A stretch of 60,000 nucleotides of DNA from Nematostella vectensis (taxonomy: Eukaryota; Cnidaria; Anthozoa; Actiniaria; Edwardsiidae). This document shows, piece by piece, positions 47,001 to 57,600 of this stretch. The DNA is taken from positions 15,327,040 through 15,387,039 of the forward strand of contig NC_064042.1 in assembly GCF_932526225.1 (NCBI RefSeq), written 5' to 3'. Numbering within the stretch: position 1 is the first letter of the stretch; each line of letters begins with the position of its first letter. The notes beneath the pieces are model-generated. The model made no database searches, was not told where the DNA came from, and was given only the letters and a program-made list of their open reading frames with translations. Both the position numbers and the translations under genes were made by a program.

Positions 47001-50000
47001 TAATATACTCTTTATTTGGAAAATCTGCATGATTTTTGTAATTTTTTAGGTGAGCGTACCACAGGGGCTTCGTAAACTTTATGACTTAAACCAAAAGAGA
47101 AAAAAAATACTGTGAAAATCTTAAGTTAGTTGAGAAGGTCTTAAAGGAACTTAGTTTACTCGGTGCCAAACCCCCAAATCGACATCGCTTTCCTCATATG
47201 ATATGTTTTGAGTGAGTATTTCTCAATATGTATATAATAAAATGCTGTACATGATAACGTTAACAGTGAGATAAAGTTATTAGAGTACAATGAATGAGAA
47301 CTGGTCTCTAGTCACTTCGAGGAGTTACCCAAGCTCGGGATATCGGAGCGCCACTGTAGTGTGGAACGTCAAAACTCATTTACTAAGGCATCACGTAATA
47401 TTCTCAAACACGAGAATTCAAAGCACGGTTTTATCACGTGTCCCCTTGTTTTAAAAGAAACTGATTTTATTAAGCCATAAAATGATCACCTATGATAAAA
47501 GCCCTCGCAATGCAATCAGCGGTCACCCTAACCCCCCCCCGTTTTATCATAATCATCGAAAATATTGGGGAGTAGGGCACGTGCCCCCAGTGCCCCACCC
47601 TGTTCTACGGTCCTTTTATTGTAGGCACTGACTTCTGTCATACTTATATGGGTATTATTTTTATTTCAGGGGAACAAGAGGAGGTAAGTGAGCTGTCATT
47701 TCAACAAATAGACGAAACTGACACTCGTTTACCACTATCTCGGTCTAGAATGAGTACTAAATGGTTCTTGTACATGTGCGTGTTGTAGGATTGGCACAAG
47801 CGTCCAGTATGAGTACTAAATGGTTCTTGTACATGTGCGTGTTGTAGGATTGGCACAAGCGTCCAGTACGTGTACAACTCAGTTTGGACGGACCGTGAAT
47901 AGTTATGTTGGGCTCGGCACCGCGCTGCTGATAACACACGAGATCGGCCACACGTGAGTAGATAAATCATCACTACAAACATAATCAACGACAATATCAA
48001 CATCGCTATCATAATCAACAGTACTATCAACGGCAACATTATATTTTTTATCATTACATTATTATTTCTTCATTATCATCAATATTTTTTATATCGCCAT
48101 CATTATAATTGTTATATATTTATATCCACTTTCTCCACTATCATCATCATCATCTCCACTATCGTCAGCCACCTTATTGTCTTCCTCACCATTGTCGTTG
48201 TCGTTACGATCTTCATCAATGCTATCATAATTTTCATCGTTATGGTCACTGAGCGTATATATATATATATATCATTATCATTATAATGGAGCCTAGAATA
48301 ATAATCACAACAATTCTCCTCAACAAAAAGATCATCATTTGCAAATCCATTCATCATGTCCTATATGGAAATAACCGATCAGTTATAGAATACCACTCAT
48401 TTAATATACAACTATTTCAATAAAGATTGTCCTTGCAAATAGCAAATGGCGATTGGCAAATGGCAGTTCTACGACCGAAAGTAACCATGCGTCTCGAAGA
48501 ATATGGATAAATCAAAACAATTATCCATTAAAGGTTACTAATGTTTGGCTCTGACATTACTGGACTTTATTTAACACCTTTATTTTTAAGAATAATTAAA
48601 ACCCATAAACCATTTGCTTTTTGCCATTCGCACTGACAACCTTTTGTGAAATAGGTGTATATGTCGAGGTGGACATCGTGGTGGACCTATCCTTTGTTAT
48701 AACAGACCACTTATATATATGACGAGTTGGATATCAGGGTTGACCTGTCCTTTGTTGCTCCATGTAGTCTGGGTGTCCGACATGACGGTGGCCGGGAAGA
48801 GTGTCCGGATGAGTCCTTCCTGATGTCCACGGCGGTACCTGGCGGAAAGAGGGCACAGACCTGGTCACCGTGCTCCCGGCGAGATCTACAGGAGTTTTTA
48901 AGGTAGAGTGTAGTGACAACAGTAGCATCAACATCATCATCACCATTTTATTCATGATCAGTATCATCAGCGCTATCATAATCGATGTCATCACCATTTT
49001 ATTCATCGTCATCATTATCATCATCAAAGACAACAACATCAACATCATCATCGACATCATCATCAACACTTTTATATTCATCAATTCATCAGTATCATCA
49101 TCAAAAACAGGAATATCCCCATCAACAACATCTCCTCCATTATCAACTTTTCCCACCATTACAATAATCGTCATTTATTTTGCTGTGACTTTAATGGTTG
49201 TGCTCTTTTCATGAATAGTGGATCGACATCGTCATGCCTGGATGATTTCCCGGGGGAGGAGACGATAGTACATGCTCCTGCGCGATTTCATCACAAGTTA
49301 CCAGGTCAGGTTTATGACGCGGACACGCAGTGCCGGATGCAGTATGGGCCAGGCTATTACCATTGCAAGCAACTCCAGGTGAGAACACAGGAAACCCGCG
49401 CATCTGAGTAAGGCTAAATAGTGAGAAAATGACCGCTTGTGTCATAAGCTACCGTGATAGGTATATGACGCAATCGTCAAATGACAAATTTAGTGCGTTT
49501 CAAGCTTAACCATTGCAGTTGCAGTGGTGACAACACAGGAAACCTGCGCATATTGGGTGAGGTTAGCGTAGACAGGAGACGTCAAACACTTGATATCCAG
49601 CCATGAACTAGATTTGTGTTTATAGAAAAGCTTGCTAAATATGCGAATTAAGAGCAACGTCTTGAAACGTTTGTACGAGAATTGGGAAACATACATAAAT
49701 CACTCCCTGTCGCTCGCTCCCCAGCGACGCCTGCCTAAAAACGCCTGCGAGGAAGGCTATTGCTGACACCGCGTTTGTTTATTCGGTTCCAGTCTAACTG
49801 CGGCAGCCTCTTCTGTTCAAGAAATGGGGTTCAGTGCGTGAGTTTCAGGGCCCCGCCCATGGATGGGACACGCTGCGGCGTCAGACACGTGAGTCGGCAT
49901 GTTCATTTCAAATACTACAAAAGTAGATTTAGCCACCACACAGTTTACCAGCAATCATTAATGTCACATAACGTACACTATGACGTGATTGAATTTATAC

Positions 50001-53000
50001 GCTAATTTCAAATAACAAGGGACTAGCTGAGTTTGCGGAGTAAGAAACATGGCACACGGTTCAACGCTTTGAAAAAAAAAACCTACTACAGTGCTTTGTG
50101 AATAACTCTTTTTTATGGTAGTGTATTGAACCTAGTTTATATTAGTAGTAGTGCAAGTAGTGTATCGTTGAATGTGTATAGTCCATTTTCTCCTTGTTAA
50201 AGTGGTGTAGAGTGTTGAATGCGTGTATGTTTTCTCGTGGTTTCTAGTGTTGTATTAGTGTTGAATGTGTGCGTATTTTCTCTTGGTTTCTAGTAGTGTA
50301 TAGTGCATATATTTTCTCTTGGTTTCTAGTGTTGAATGTGTGCGTATTTTCTCTTGGTTTCTAGTGGTGAATGTGTGCGTATTTTTTCTTGGTTTCTAGT
50401 GGTGTATTAGTGGTGAATGTGTGGATGACGGCTCCCCGATGATCAATGGGGGATGGAGCGAATGGGGCAACTACTCCGACTGCAGTCACTCCTGTGGGGG
50501 AGGGGTACAGTGGAGATCGCGCACTTGCACAAACCCCGCGTGAGTACTGATGTTAAGTGTGTGCGGATGTAGGGAGGAGGGGGTGGTTAGTTACTCCTGT
50601 GGAGGGGGGGGGGGTGTTACAGTGCAAATTGCGAACAACCCCGTGGTGGTTGTGGATTAGTCACACCTGAGGGTGAAGCAAGGGGAGATGTCACACCTGA
50701 GGGTGAAGCAAGGGGAGATGTCACACCTGAGGGTGAAGCAAGGGGAGATGTCACACCTGAGGGTGAAGCAAGGGGAGATGTCACGAAAAATGAATACACT
50801 TACACATGTACAAAACTAAAGAAACATCTCTACAACCTGGCCCTATCCAAACCATATTGCTATATGTTTCCCCCATTGAGTTAATATTTATATTGCTGAA
50901 GGGATTTAGAGTTATAGAGTGTTTACAACTTTTACAAGTAATAAAACGCAATTGTGCTATCAAGAATATTTTTAATATTGTCTATGTTGTTTTAACATCA
51001 CGTTACAGACCCGAGGCTGGAGGCGACAATTGCGAGGGGTCTTCACGAGGGCATTGGCGTATATGTAACACACAGGTGAGTCAGATGCCGTGGGAGTACG
51101 CCTAGGGGGGAGCATATAGTAAAGACTATTGCAGCAGCGAAAACCAAGGCTTTAGAGTTGTTTGAACAGCAACAACAACAAGGACAACAACAATAGCGGC
51201 AACAACAAGGACAACAACAATAGCGGCAACACATCAACAATATAAAAATAAGAAGAATAAAAGTAACAACAACCTTAACCCCAACCCTAGACATGTCCTT
51301 AATCCCCACACACGTTCAAATGCTGTAAATCTTCATGCTTCCCAAGTAGTACTACCCTCACTACTGCTGCTATCACCAGCACCACTAACGCCAGATATAC
51401 TTTCTTTTACCTTAACGCTGACATACGATTCGACTTAATCTAAGACATGTCCGAAAGGCTTTAGATCTTTCCGCTATACTCTTAGCACAACTCTCGCCTT
51501 TGCTACTACATCACAACACCGCTAACGCCGGATATGCTTTGTCTTACCCTAATCCCAAGGCGCGTCCAAAAGGCTTTAGATCTCCCTATACTATTAGTAA
51601 TAATAGAACTACCTTTACTAACCCAAATATGCTTTGTCTAACATTTACCCTACCCTTGAAATTTCCTTTACTCCAGGCATGTCCAGAAGGCTCTATATCC
51701 TCCCGTCAACAGCAATGCGATGATCACGAGCCTGGGTTCCAGGCTTACTGGCATTCGGACCCGTGTAGGTTAGGCTGTAGGGTTGGGTCGTCTCTTATTC
51801 TACACGGCCGAGTTATAGACGGAACGCGCTGCTCAAGTGATGACCTGAACAAGGATGTATGCATTGAGGGGAAATGTCGGGTGAGTAAATGGCCAGCTCT
51901 CGACCCCTTCTTCAGACCGTATGAAGATACCTCAGGTATAAGGAATCCCTTTCTTCAGACCGTATGAAGATACCTCAGGTATAAGGAATCCCTTTCTTTA
52001 GACCGTATGAAGATACCTCAGGTATTAGGAATCCCTTTCTTCAGACCGTATGAAGATACCTCAGGTATAAGAAATCCCTTTCTTTAGGACGTATGAAGAT
52101 ACCTCAGGTATAAGAAATCCCTTTCTTTAGGACGTATGAAGATACCTCAGGTATAAGGAATCCCTTTCTTTAGGCCGTATGAAGATAACCTCAGGTATAA
52201 GGAATACCTTTCTTTAGGCCGTATGAAGATACCTCAGGTATAAGGAATCCCTTTCTTTAGGCCGTATGAAGATACCTCAGGTATAAGGAATCCCTTTCTT
52301 CAGGCCGTATGAAGATACCTCAGGTATAAGGAATACCTTTCTTTAGGCCGTATGAAGATACCTCAGGTATAAGGAATACCTTTCTTTAGGCCGTATGAAG
52401 ATACCTCAGGTATAAGGAATCCCTTTCTTTAGGCCGTATGAAGATACCTTAGGTATAAGAAATCCCTTTCTTTAGGCCGTATGAAGATACCTCAGGTATA
52501 AGGAATCCCTTTCTTTAGGCAGTATGAAGATACCTCAGGTATGAGGAATCCCTTTCTTCAGACCGTATAAAGATACCTCAGGTATAAGAAATCCCTTTCT
52601 TTAGGCCATATGAAGATACCTCAGGTATAAGGAATCCCCCTTTCTTTAGGCCGTATGAAGATACCTCAGGTATAAGGAATCCCGTTTTTCAGACCGTATG
52701 AAGATACCTCAGGTATAAGGAATCCCTTTCTTCAGACCGTATGAAGATACCTCAGGTATAAAGAATCCCTTTCTTCAGACCGTATGAAGATACCTCAGGT
52801 ATAAGGAATCCCTTTCCGTAGGGGGCCAAGGCCTGAATCTTTTTCTCTTTTTTTATAGTACATTGCATCATTTAATTCCCACGTGTTTGCATCAAGCTGA
52901 CGCATAGATATTCTCGCTTGTCACCATCTCTTTCTACAGTCTGTTGGGTGCGATAGCGTACTGCTCTCAGGCACCGAGCGGGATCGCTGTGGCGTGTGCG

Positions 53001-54410
53001 GCGGAAACAGCTCGTCATGTGACATCATTCGCGGGGAGTACGTCAAGGACTGGAGGGGCTATGGTGAGTGTGGTTTGTCCAGAGGCCCCAGATGTGCGGT
53101 TTACCTGTGTCATGCTATCATCATCGGTGTAGAGTACATAGAGTACAAGGAAATGTTGTTCTTGATGAATGAGTGAATGTTTTTCTAGGTCCGTGGAATC
53201 CTGACAAGATTGTGCTGATTCCTAAAGGAGCATCTAATGTGTTCGTTGAGCTGAGAGAAAAGACCATCCATCTTCTGGGTGAGTTTTTTCATTTCATCAA
53301 TTGAATTGCAGCATATTCAAAAGCAACTTGTCCTGAAAAACGAGGCTACGTGACGGTAAAATGAAAAGGTGGGAAAATATAAGATTTTGTACTTAAAAGT
53401 ACAAAATAGCACGAGAGGAACCATGATCAACTTTGTCGTTTTTAAAAAGTGTAAAAACCCTCGACCCCACCCATGAGAACATTGTGGTATTGCATTACAG
53501 GGGGGTACTAAGGGTGGTGAGTAGGGTGATGAGTAGGGTGATGAGTAGGGTGGTGAGTAGGGTGATGAGTAGGGTGGTGAGTAGGGTGGTGAGTAGGGGG
53601 GTGAGTAGGGTGGTGAGTAGGGTGGTGAGTAGGGTGGTGAGTAGGGTGGTGAGTAGGGTGGTGAGTAGGGTGGTGAGTAGGGTGGTGAGTAGGGTGGTGA
53701 GTAGGGTGGTGAGTAGGGGGGTGAGTAGGGTGGTGAGTAGGGGGTACTAAGGGGGGTGAGTAGGGGGGTACTAAGGGGGGGTGAGTAGGGGGGTACTAAG
53801 GGGGGGTGAGTAGGGTGCACCCCCTTGAAAGCTAAAAAGTGGGTATTTTCCTATTGAGTTGAAGGATTGTCGAATACTACCCTTTTCCATGATACCTCTG
53901 TCTGCGCAACACCACCAACTCACCCCCTTCAGCAATTCCTGTTTATGCGCCTGTGTTGCGTCTTATCGCACCTACACTGCGTCTTAAAGCGATCAGCTTG
54001 TAAGATGTAGGTACTTCATATATGGTCTATTATATTGTACCAACATTAAATTCATATGTATATATGGTATATTATATTGTTATGAAGTACCTACCGTTAT
54101 GTTTAAATTGTCTTTCCCGTCTTGTAAATAGTCGTACCAAACAGTAAGGGGCAGTACGTGTCTAACAATTCCCGTGTACGCGTCTGTATTGCGGGTTATA
54201 GCGATCAGCTTGTTAGATGTTTAAATTGTCTTTCCCGTCTTCTGAAAAGGCGTACAAAACAGCAAGGGGCAGTACGTGTATAACGTGGGCTACACGTGGA
54301 GTACCGTGGTGCCGGCGGCGGGGACAAAGGTCGCCTATGATCACGAGGACTGGCTCTACAAGGACAAGGTCAAGGTCAAGGGGCCGACAAAAGAACCGCT
54401 ATGGATAATG
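41039..54410 (+). CDS. Gene B: ADAMTS-type metalloprotease, paralog of gene A (3' end outside window)
   Basis: Secreted ADAMTS-family protease transcribed away from gene A. Exons: 41039-41078, 41982-42007, 42771-42840, 42956-43281, 43649-43981, 44552-44635, 45021-45145, 47670-47683, 47848-47953, 48768-48902, 49219-49378, 49793-49888, 50400-50539, 51009-51075, 51677-51880, 52940-53063, 53189-53278, 54250-54410. All join in phase with GT/AG ends (2,301 nt, 767 residues). Signal peptide [14 protein letters not shown]; propeptide; furin-type sites RSRR (211-214) and RNRR (220-223); HEIGHTLGVRHD at 370-381 with Met-turn FLMST; disintegrin-like; TSP1 ([19 protein letters not shown]); Cys-rich ([13 protein letters not shown]); part of the spacer. 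Exon 5 equals gene A exons 5 plus 6. Later TSP1 exons lie beyond the window. Zinc ligands are intact, so activity is plausible. Confidence 0.92.
44204..44367. mobile_element. MITE-like element in gene B intron 5
   Basis: It starts CAGGGGGGTAGCTAGAAAAT. Its reverse-complemented end reads CAGGGCCATAACTACAGGG. It belongs with the CAGG-ended elements at 16,048 and 21,700 by end sequence and internal G-rich tract. Confidence 0.5.
44627..44810 (+). repeat. 36-bp minisatellite containing the exon 6 end and its splice donor
   Basis: Five copies of a 36-bp unit beginning AAACAGGGCGTGAGTATGGA. The first copy contains the real junction (donor at 44,636). Copy two reads on in frame for 12 codons ([12 protein letters not shown]) to a weaker donor GTGGGT. 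Later copies lie beyond an in-frame TAA. The paralogous exon 7 of gene A carries an unrelated repeat at the same junction. Confidence 0.93.
45557..45587. repeat. Palindrome GGGGCTCCG...CGGAGCCCC
   Basis: A 15-bp arm, GGGGCTCCGTTCACG, is followed directly by its near-perfect reverse complement. It lies about 110 bp before the CRE/E-box tandem array, possibly as the head of one composite repeat. Confidence 0.75.
45695..46480. repeat. About 150-bp tandem repeat rich in TGACGTCA and CACGTG sites
   Basis: Five to six degenerate copies, each with ACAACCAAACTTGGCAGGTG, CACGTGATT and GTGACGTCATCGATGACGTC. Six complete CRE palindromes TGACGTCA are present (45,773; 45,785; 46,066; 46,218; 46,384; 46,396), as are several E-boxes CACGTG. 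The array lies in gene B intron 7, so it could act as an intronic regulatory cluster. That role is inference. Confidence 0.8.
47670..47683 (+). CDS. 14-nt microexon of gene B
   Basis: GGGAACAAGAGGAG sits between TTTATTTCAG and GTAAGTGAG. It bridges exon 7 (phase 2) to exon 9, giving [16 protein letters not shown]. Length, phase and position match the gene A microexon. Confidence 0.92.
47752..47869 (+). repeat. 59-bp tandem duplication carrying the exon 9 splice acceptor
   Basis: Two nearly identical 59-bp copies, each with GTGCGTGTTGTAG acceptor and the first 21 coding bases (GATTGGCACAAGCGTCCAGT). The exon start in frame is 47,848. Using the upstream acceptor (47,789) adds 59 nt and reads into TAG. 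Confidence 0.92.
48905..49110. repeat. CAT/ATC-rich microsatellite in gene B intron 10
   Basis: Imperfect ATC and ATCATC runs immediately downstream of the exon 10 donor. Similar imperfect ATC/CAT runs lie at about 47,970-48,360 after exon 9. Confidence 0.75.
50150..50410 (+). repeat. Minisatellite made of exon 13 splice acceptors
   Basis: Degenerate units of about 35 bp, each with TTTTCTCTTGGTTTCTAG followed by TGGTGAATGTGTG or TGGTGTATTAG, copy the polypyrimidine tract, AG and first codons of exon 13. The last unit holds the true acceptor (exon starts 50,400). Upstream copies with TGGTGA place TGA in the first two codons. Confidence 0.88.
50585..50645 (+). repeat. Degenerate copy of exon 13 end
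   Basis: GTTACTCCTGTGGAGGGGGG, then GTTACAGTGCAAATTGCGAA and CAACCCCG, matches the end of exon 13 (CACTCCTGTGGGGGAGGGGT through AACCCCGC) with indels. It lies about 45 bp after the real donor. Confidence 0.75.
50661..50780 (+). repeat. 30-bp minisatellite, four identical copies
   Basis: Four identical 30-bp copies of TCACACCTGAGGGTGAAGCA followed by AGGGGAGATG, in gene B intron 13 right after the degenerate exon copy. Confidence 0.95.
51893..52822 (+). repeat. 43-bp minisatellite in gene B intron 15
   Basis: About 21 copies of a 43-bp unit. Each unit contains an acceptor-like CCCTTTCTTCAG or CTTTAG, a 20-nt segment ACCGTATGAAGATACCTCAG and a donor-like GTATAAGG, so every unit looks like a miniature exon. 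It begins about 15 bp after the exon 15 donor. Confidence 0.92.
53514..53815 (+). repeat. 12-bp GGTGAGTAGGGT minisatellite in gene B intron 17
   Basis: More than twenty units of GGTGAGTAGGGT, the last few modified with GGGGGTACTAAG. Every unit contains GTGAGT, the same donor hexamer used by exon 17 at 53,279 about 235 bp upstream. Frames through it ([16 protein letters not shown]) are artefacts. Confidence 0.94.
53935..54249 (+). repeat. Tandem pseudo-copies of the exon 18 acceptor region
   Basis: AAATTGTCTTTCCCGTCTTG, an acceptor-like TAAATAG and CAAACAGTAAGGGGCAGTAC at 54,103-54,163 copy the start of exon 18 (54,222-54,283). A more diverged piece (GCGATCAGCTTGTAAGATGT) at about 53,935-54,010 looks like an older unit. 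The upstream exon copies have diverged from the coding sequence. Confidence 0.8.
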
Positions 54411-54589
54411 GTGAGATATTGGCACCTTGTCATCAGTATCATTCTCAACATCACCATCATCACCAATTCAAATAAAGTTTATTTTCATTACTATCAGTTA
54501 CACAGCTTATTTCGTACCATTATATTTTCTTCGTTCTTAATGCCTTCGTTGTGAATGGTTTTATTCTTGAGAGCTTTAGAAAAATAGCC

Positions 54590-54627
54590 TCTATAGCTCA
54601 GTGGCTAGAGCTCACGACTTGAATATC
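54590..54627 (+). other. tRNA-like 5' fragment
   Basis: GCCTCTATAGCTCAGTGG followed by CTAGAGCTC resembles the acceptor/D-arm of a tRNA with an A-box. No B-box or 3' half follows, so it is at most a truncated tRNA or SINE head. Confidence 0.35.
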
Positions 54628-54689
54628 TGCTGATAATTTTATTTTTTTTAAAAATCCTCCTTCTCCTCCCCCCATCATCATCATTATCA

Positions 54690-57600
54690 TCATTATCATC
54701 ATATCACTCCTAATCATGTCTATATGATACTGATGATCATGATCATTATCATCATCATATCACTCCTAATCATGTCTATATGATACTGATGATGGTCGTT
54801 ATCATCATCATATCACTCCCAATCATGCCTATATGATACTGATGATCATGATCATTATCATCATCATATCACTCCCAATCATGTCTATATGATACTGATG
54901 ATCATGATCGTTACCATCATCATATCACTCCTAATCATGTCTATATGATACTGATGATCATGATCGTTACCATCATCATATCACTCCCAATCATGTCTAT
55001 ATGATACTGATGATCATGATCATTATCATCATCTTATCACTCCTAATCATGTCTATATGATACTGATGATCATGATCATTACCATCATCATATCACTCCC
55101 AATCATGTCTATATGATACTGATGATCATGATCGTTATCATCATCATATCACTCCCAATCATGTCTATATGATACTGATGATCATGATCGTTATCATCAT
55201 CATATCACTCCTAATCATGTCTATATGATACTGATTATGGTCGTTATCATCATCATATCACTCCTAATCATGTCTATATGATACTGATTATGGTCGTTAT
55301 CATCATCATATCACTCCCAATCATGTCTATATGATACTGATGATCATGATCGTTACCATCATCATATCACTCCTAATCATGTCTATATGATACTGATGAT
55401 CATGATCATTACCATCATCATATCACTCCTAATCATGTCTATATGATACTGATGATCATGATCGTTATCATCATCATATTACTCCCAATCATGTCTATAT
55501 GATACTGATGATCATGATCATTACCATCATCATATCACTCCTAATCATGTCTATATGATACTGATGATCATGATCATTACCATCATCATATCACTCCTAA
55601 TCATGTCTATATGATACTGATCATGATCGTTATCATCATCATATCACTCCCAATCATGTCTATATGATACTGATGATCATGATCATTATCATCTTCATAT
55701 CACTCCTAATCATGTCTATATGATACTGATCATGATCGTTATCATCATCATATCACTCCTAATCATGTCTATATGATACTGATGATCATGATCGTTATCA
55801 TCATCTTATCACTCCTAATCATGTCTATATGATACTGATGATCATGATCATTACCATCATCATATCACTCCTAATCATGTCTATATGATACTGATGATCA
55901 TGATCGCTATCATCATCATATCACTCCTAATCATGTCTATATGATACTGATCATGATCGTTACCATCATCTTATCACTCCTAACATGTCTATATGATACT
56001 GATGATCATGATCATTACCATCATCATATCACTCCCAATCATGTCTATATGATACTGATGATCATGATCGTTACCATCATCATATCACTCCTAATCATGT
56101 CTATATGATACTGATGATCATGATCATTACCATCATCATATCACTCCTAATCATGTCTATATGATACTGATGATCATGATCGTTATCATCATCATATCAC
56201 TCCCAATCATGTCTATATGATACTGATGATCATGATCATTACCATCATCATATCACTCCTAATCATGTCTATATGATACTGATGATCATGATCATTACCA
56301 TCATCATATCACTCCTAATCATGTCTATATGATACTGATCATGATCGTTATCATCATCATATCACTCCCAATCATGTCTATATGATACTGATGATCATGA
56401 TCATTATCATCTTCATATCACTCCTAATCATGTCTATATGATACTGATCATGATCGTTATCATCATCATATCACTCCTAATCATGTCTATATGATACTGA
56501 TGATCATGATCGTTATCATCATCTTATCACTCCTAATCATGTCTATATGATACTGATGATCATGATCATTACCATCATCATATCACTCCTAATCATGTCT
56601 ATATGATACTGATGATCATGATCGTTATCATCATCATATCACTCCTAATCATGTCTATATGATACTGATTATGGTCGTTATCATCATCATATCACTCCTA
56701 ATCATGTCTATATGATACTGATTATGGTCGTTATCATCATCATATCACTCCCAATCATGTCTATATGATACTGATGATCATGATCGTTACCATCATCATA
56801 TCACTCCTAATCATGTCTATATGATACTGATGATCATGATCATTACCATCATCATATCACTCCTAATCATGTCTATATGATACTGATGATCATGATCGTT
56901 ATCATCATCATATTACTCCCAATCATGTCTATATGATACTGATGATCATGATCATTACCATCATCATATCACTCCTAATCATGTCTATATGATACTGATG
57001 ATCATGATCATTACCATCATCATATCACTCCTAATCATGTCTATATGATACTGATCATGATCGTTATCATCATCATATCACTCCCAATCATGTCTATATG
57101 ATACTGATGATCATGATCATTATCATCTTCATATCACTCCTAATCATGTCTATATGATACTGATCATGATCGTTATCATCATCATATCACTCCTAATCAT
57201 GTCTATATGATACTGATGATCATGATCGTTATCATCATCTTATCACTCCTAATCATGTCTATATGATACTGATGATCATGATCATTACCATCATCATATC
57301 ACTCCTAATCATGTCTATATGATACTGATGATCATGATCGCTATCATCATCATATCACTCCTAATCATGTCTATATGATACTGATCATGATCGTTACCAT
57401 CATCTTATCACTCCTAACATGTCTATATGATACTGATGATCATGATCATTACCATCATCATATCACTCCCAATCATGTCTATATGATACTGATGATCATG
57501 ATCGTTACCATCATCATATCACTCCTAATCATGTCTATATGATACTGATGATCATGATCATTACCATCATCATATCACTCCTAATCATGTCTATATGATA

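Noticed and set aside
53317-53820. Pro/Tyr/Ser (SPPYSPPY) open frame
   Set aside because: It is the reverse translation of the 12-bp GGTGAGTAGGGT repeat in a gene B intron.
54590-54627. tRNA gene
   Set aside because: Only the first third of a tRNA-like sequence is present. No anticodon arm or B-box follows.
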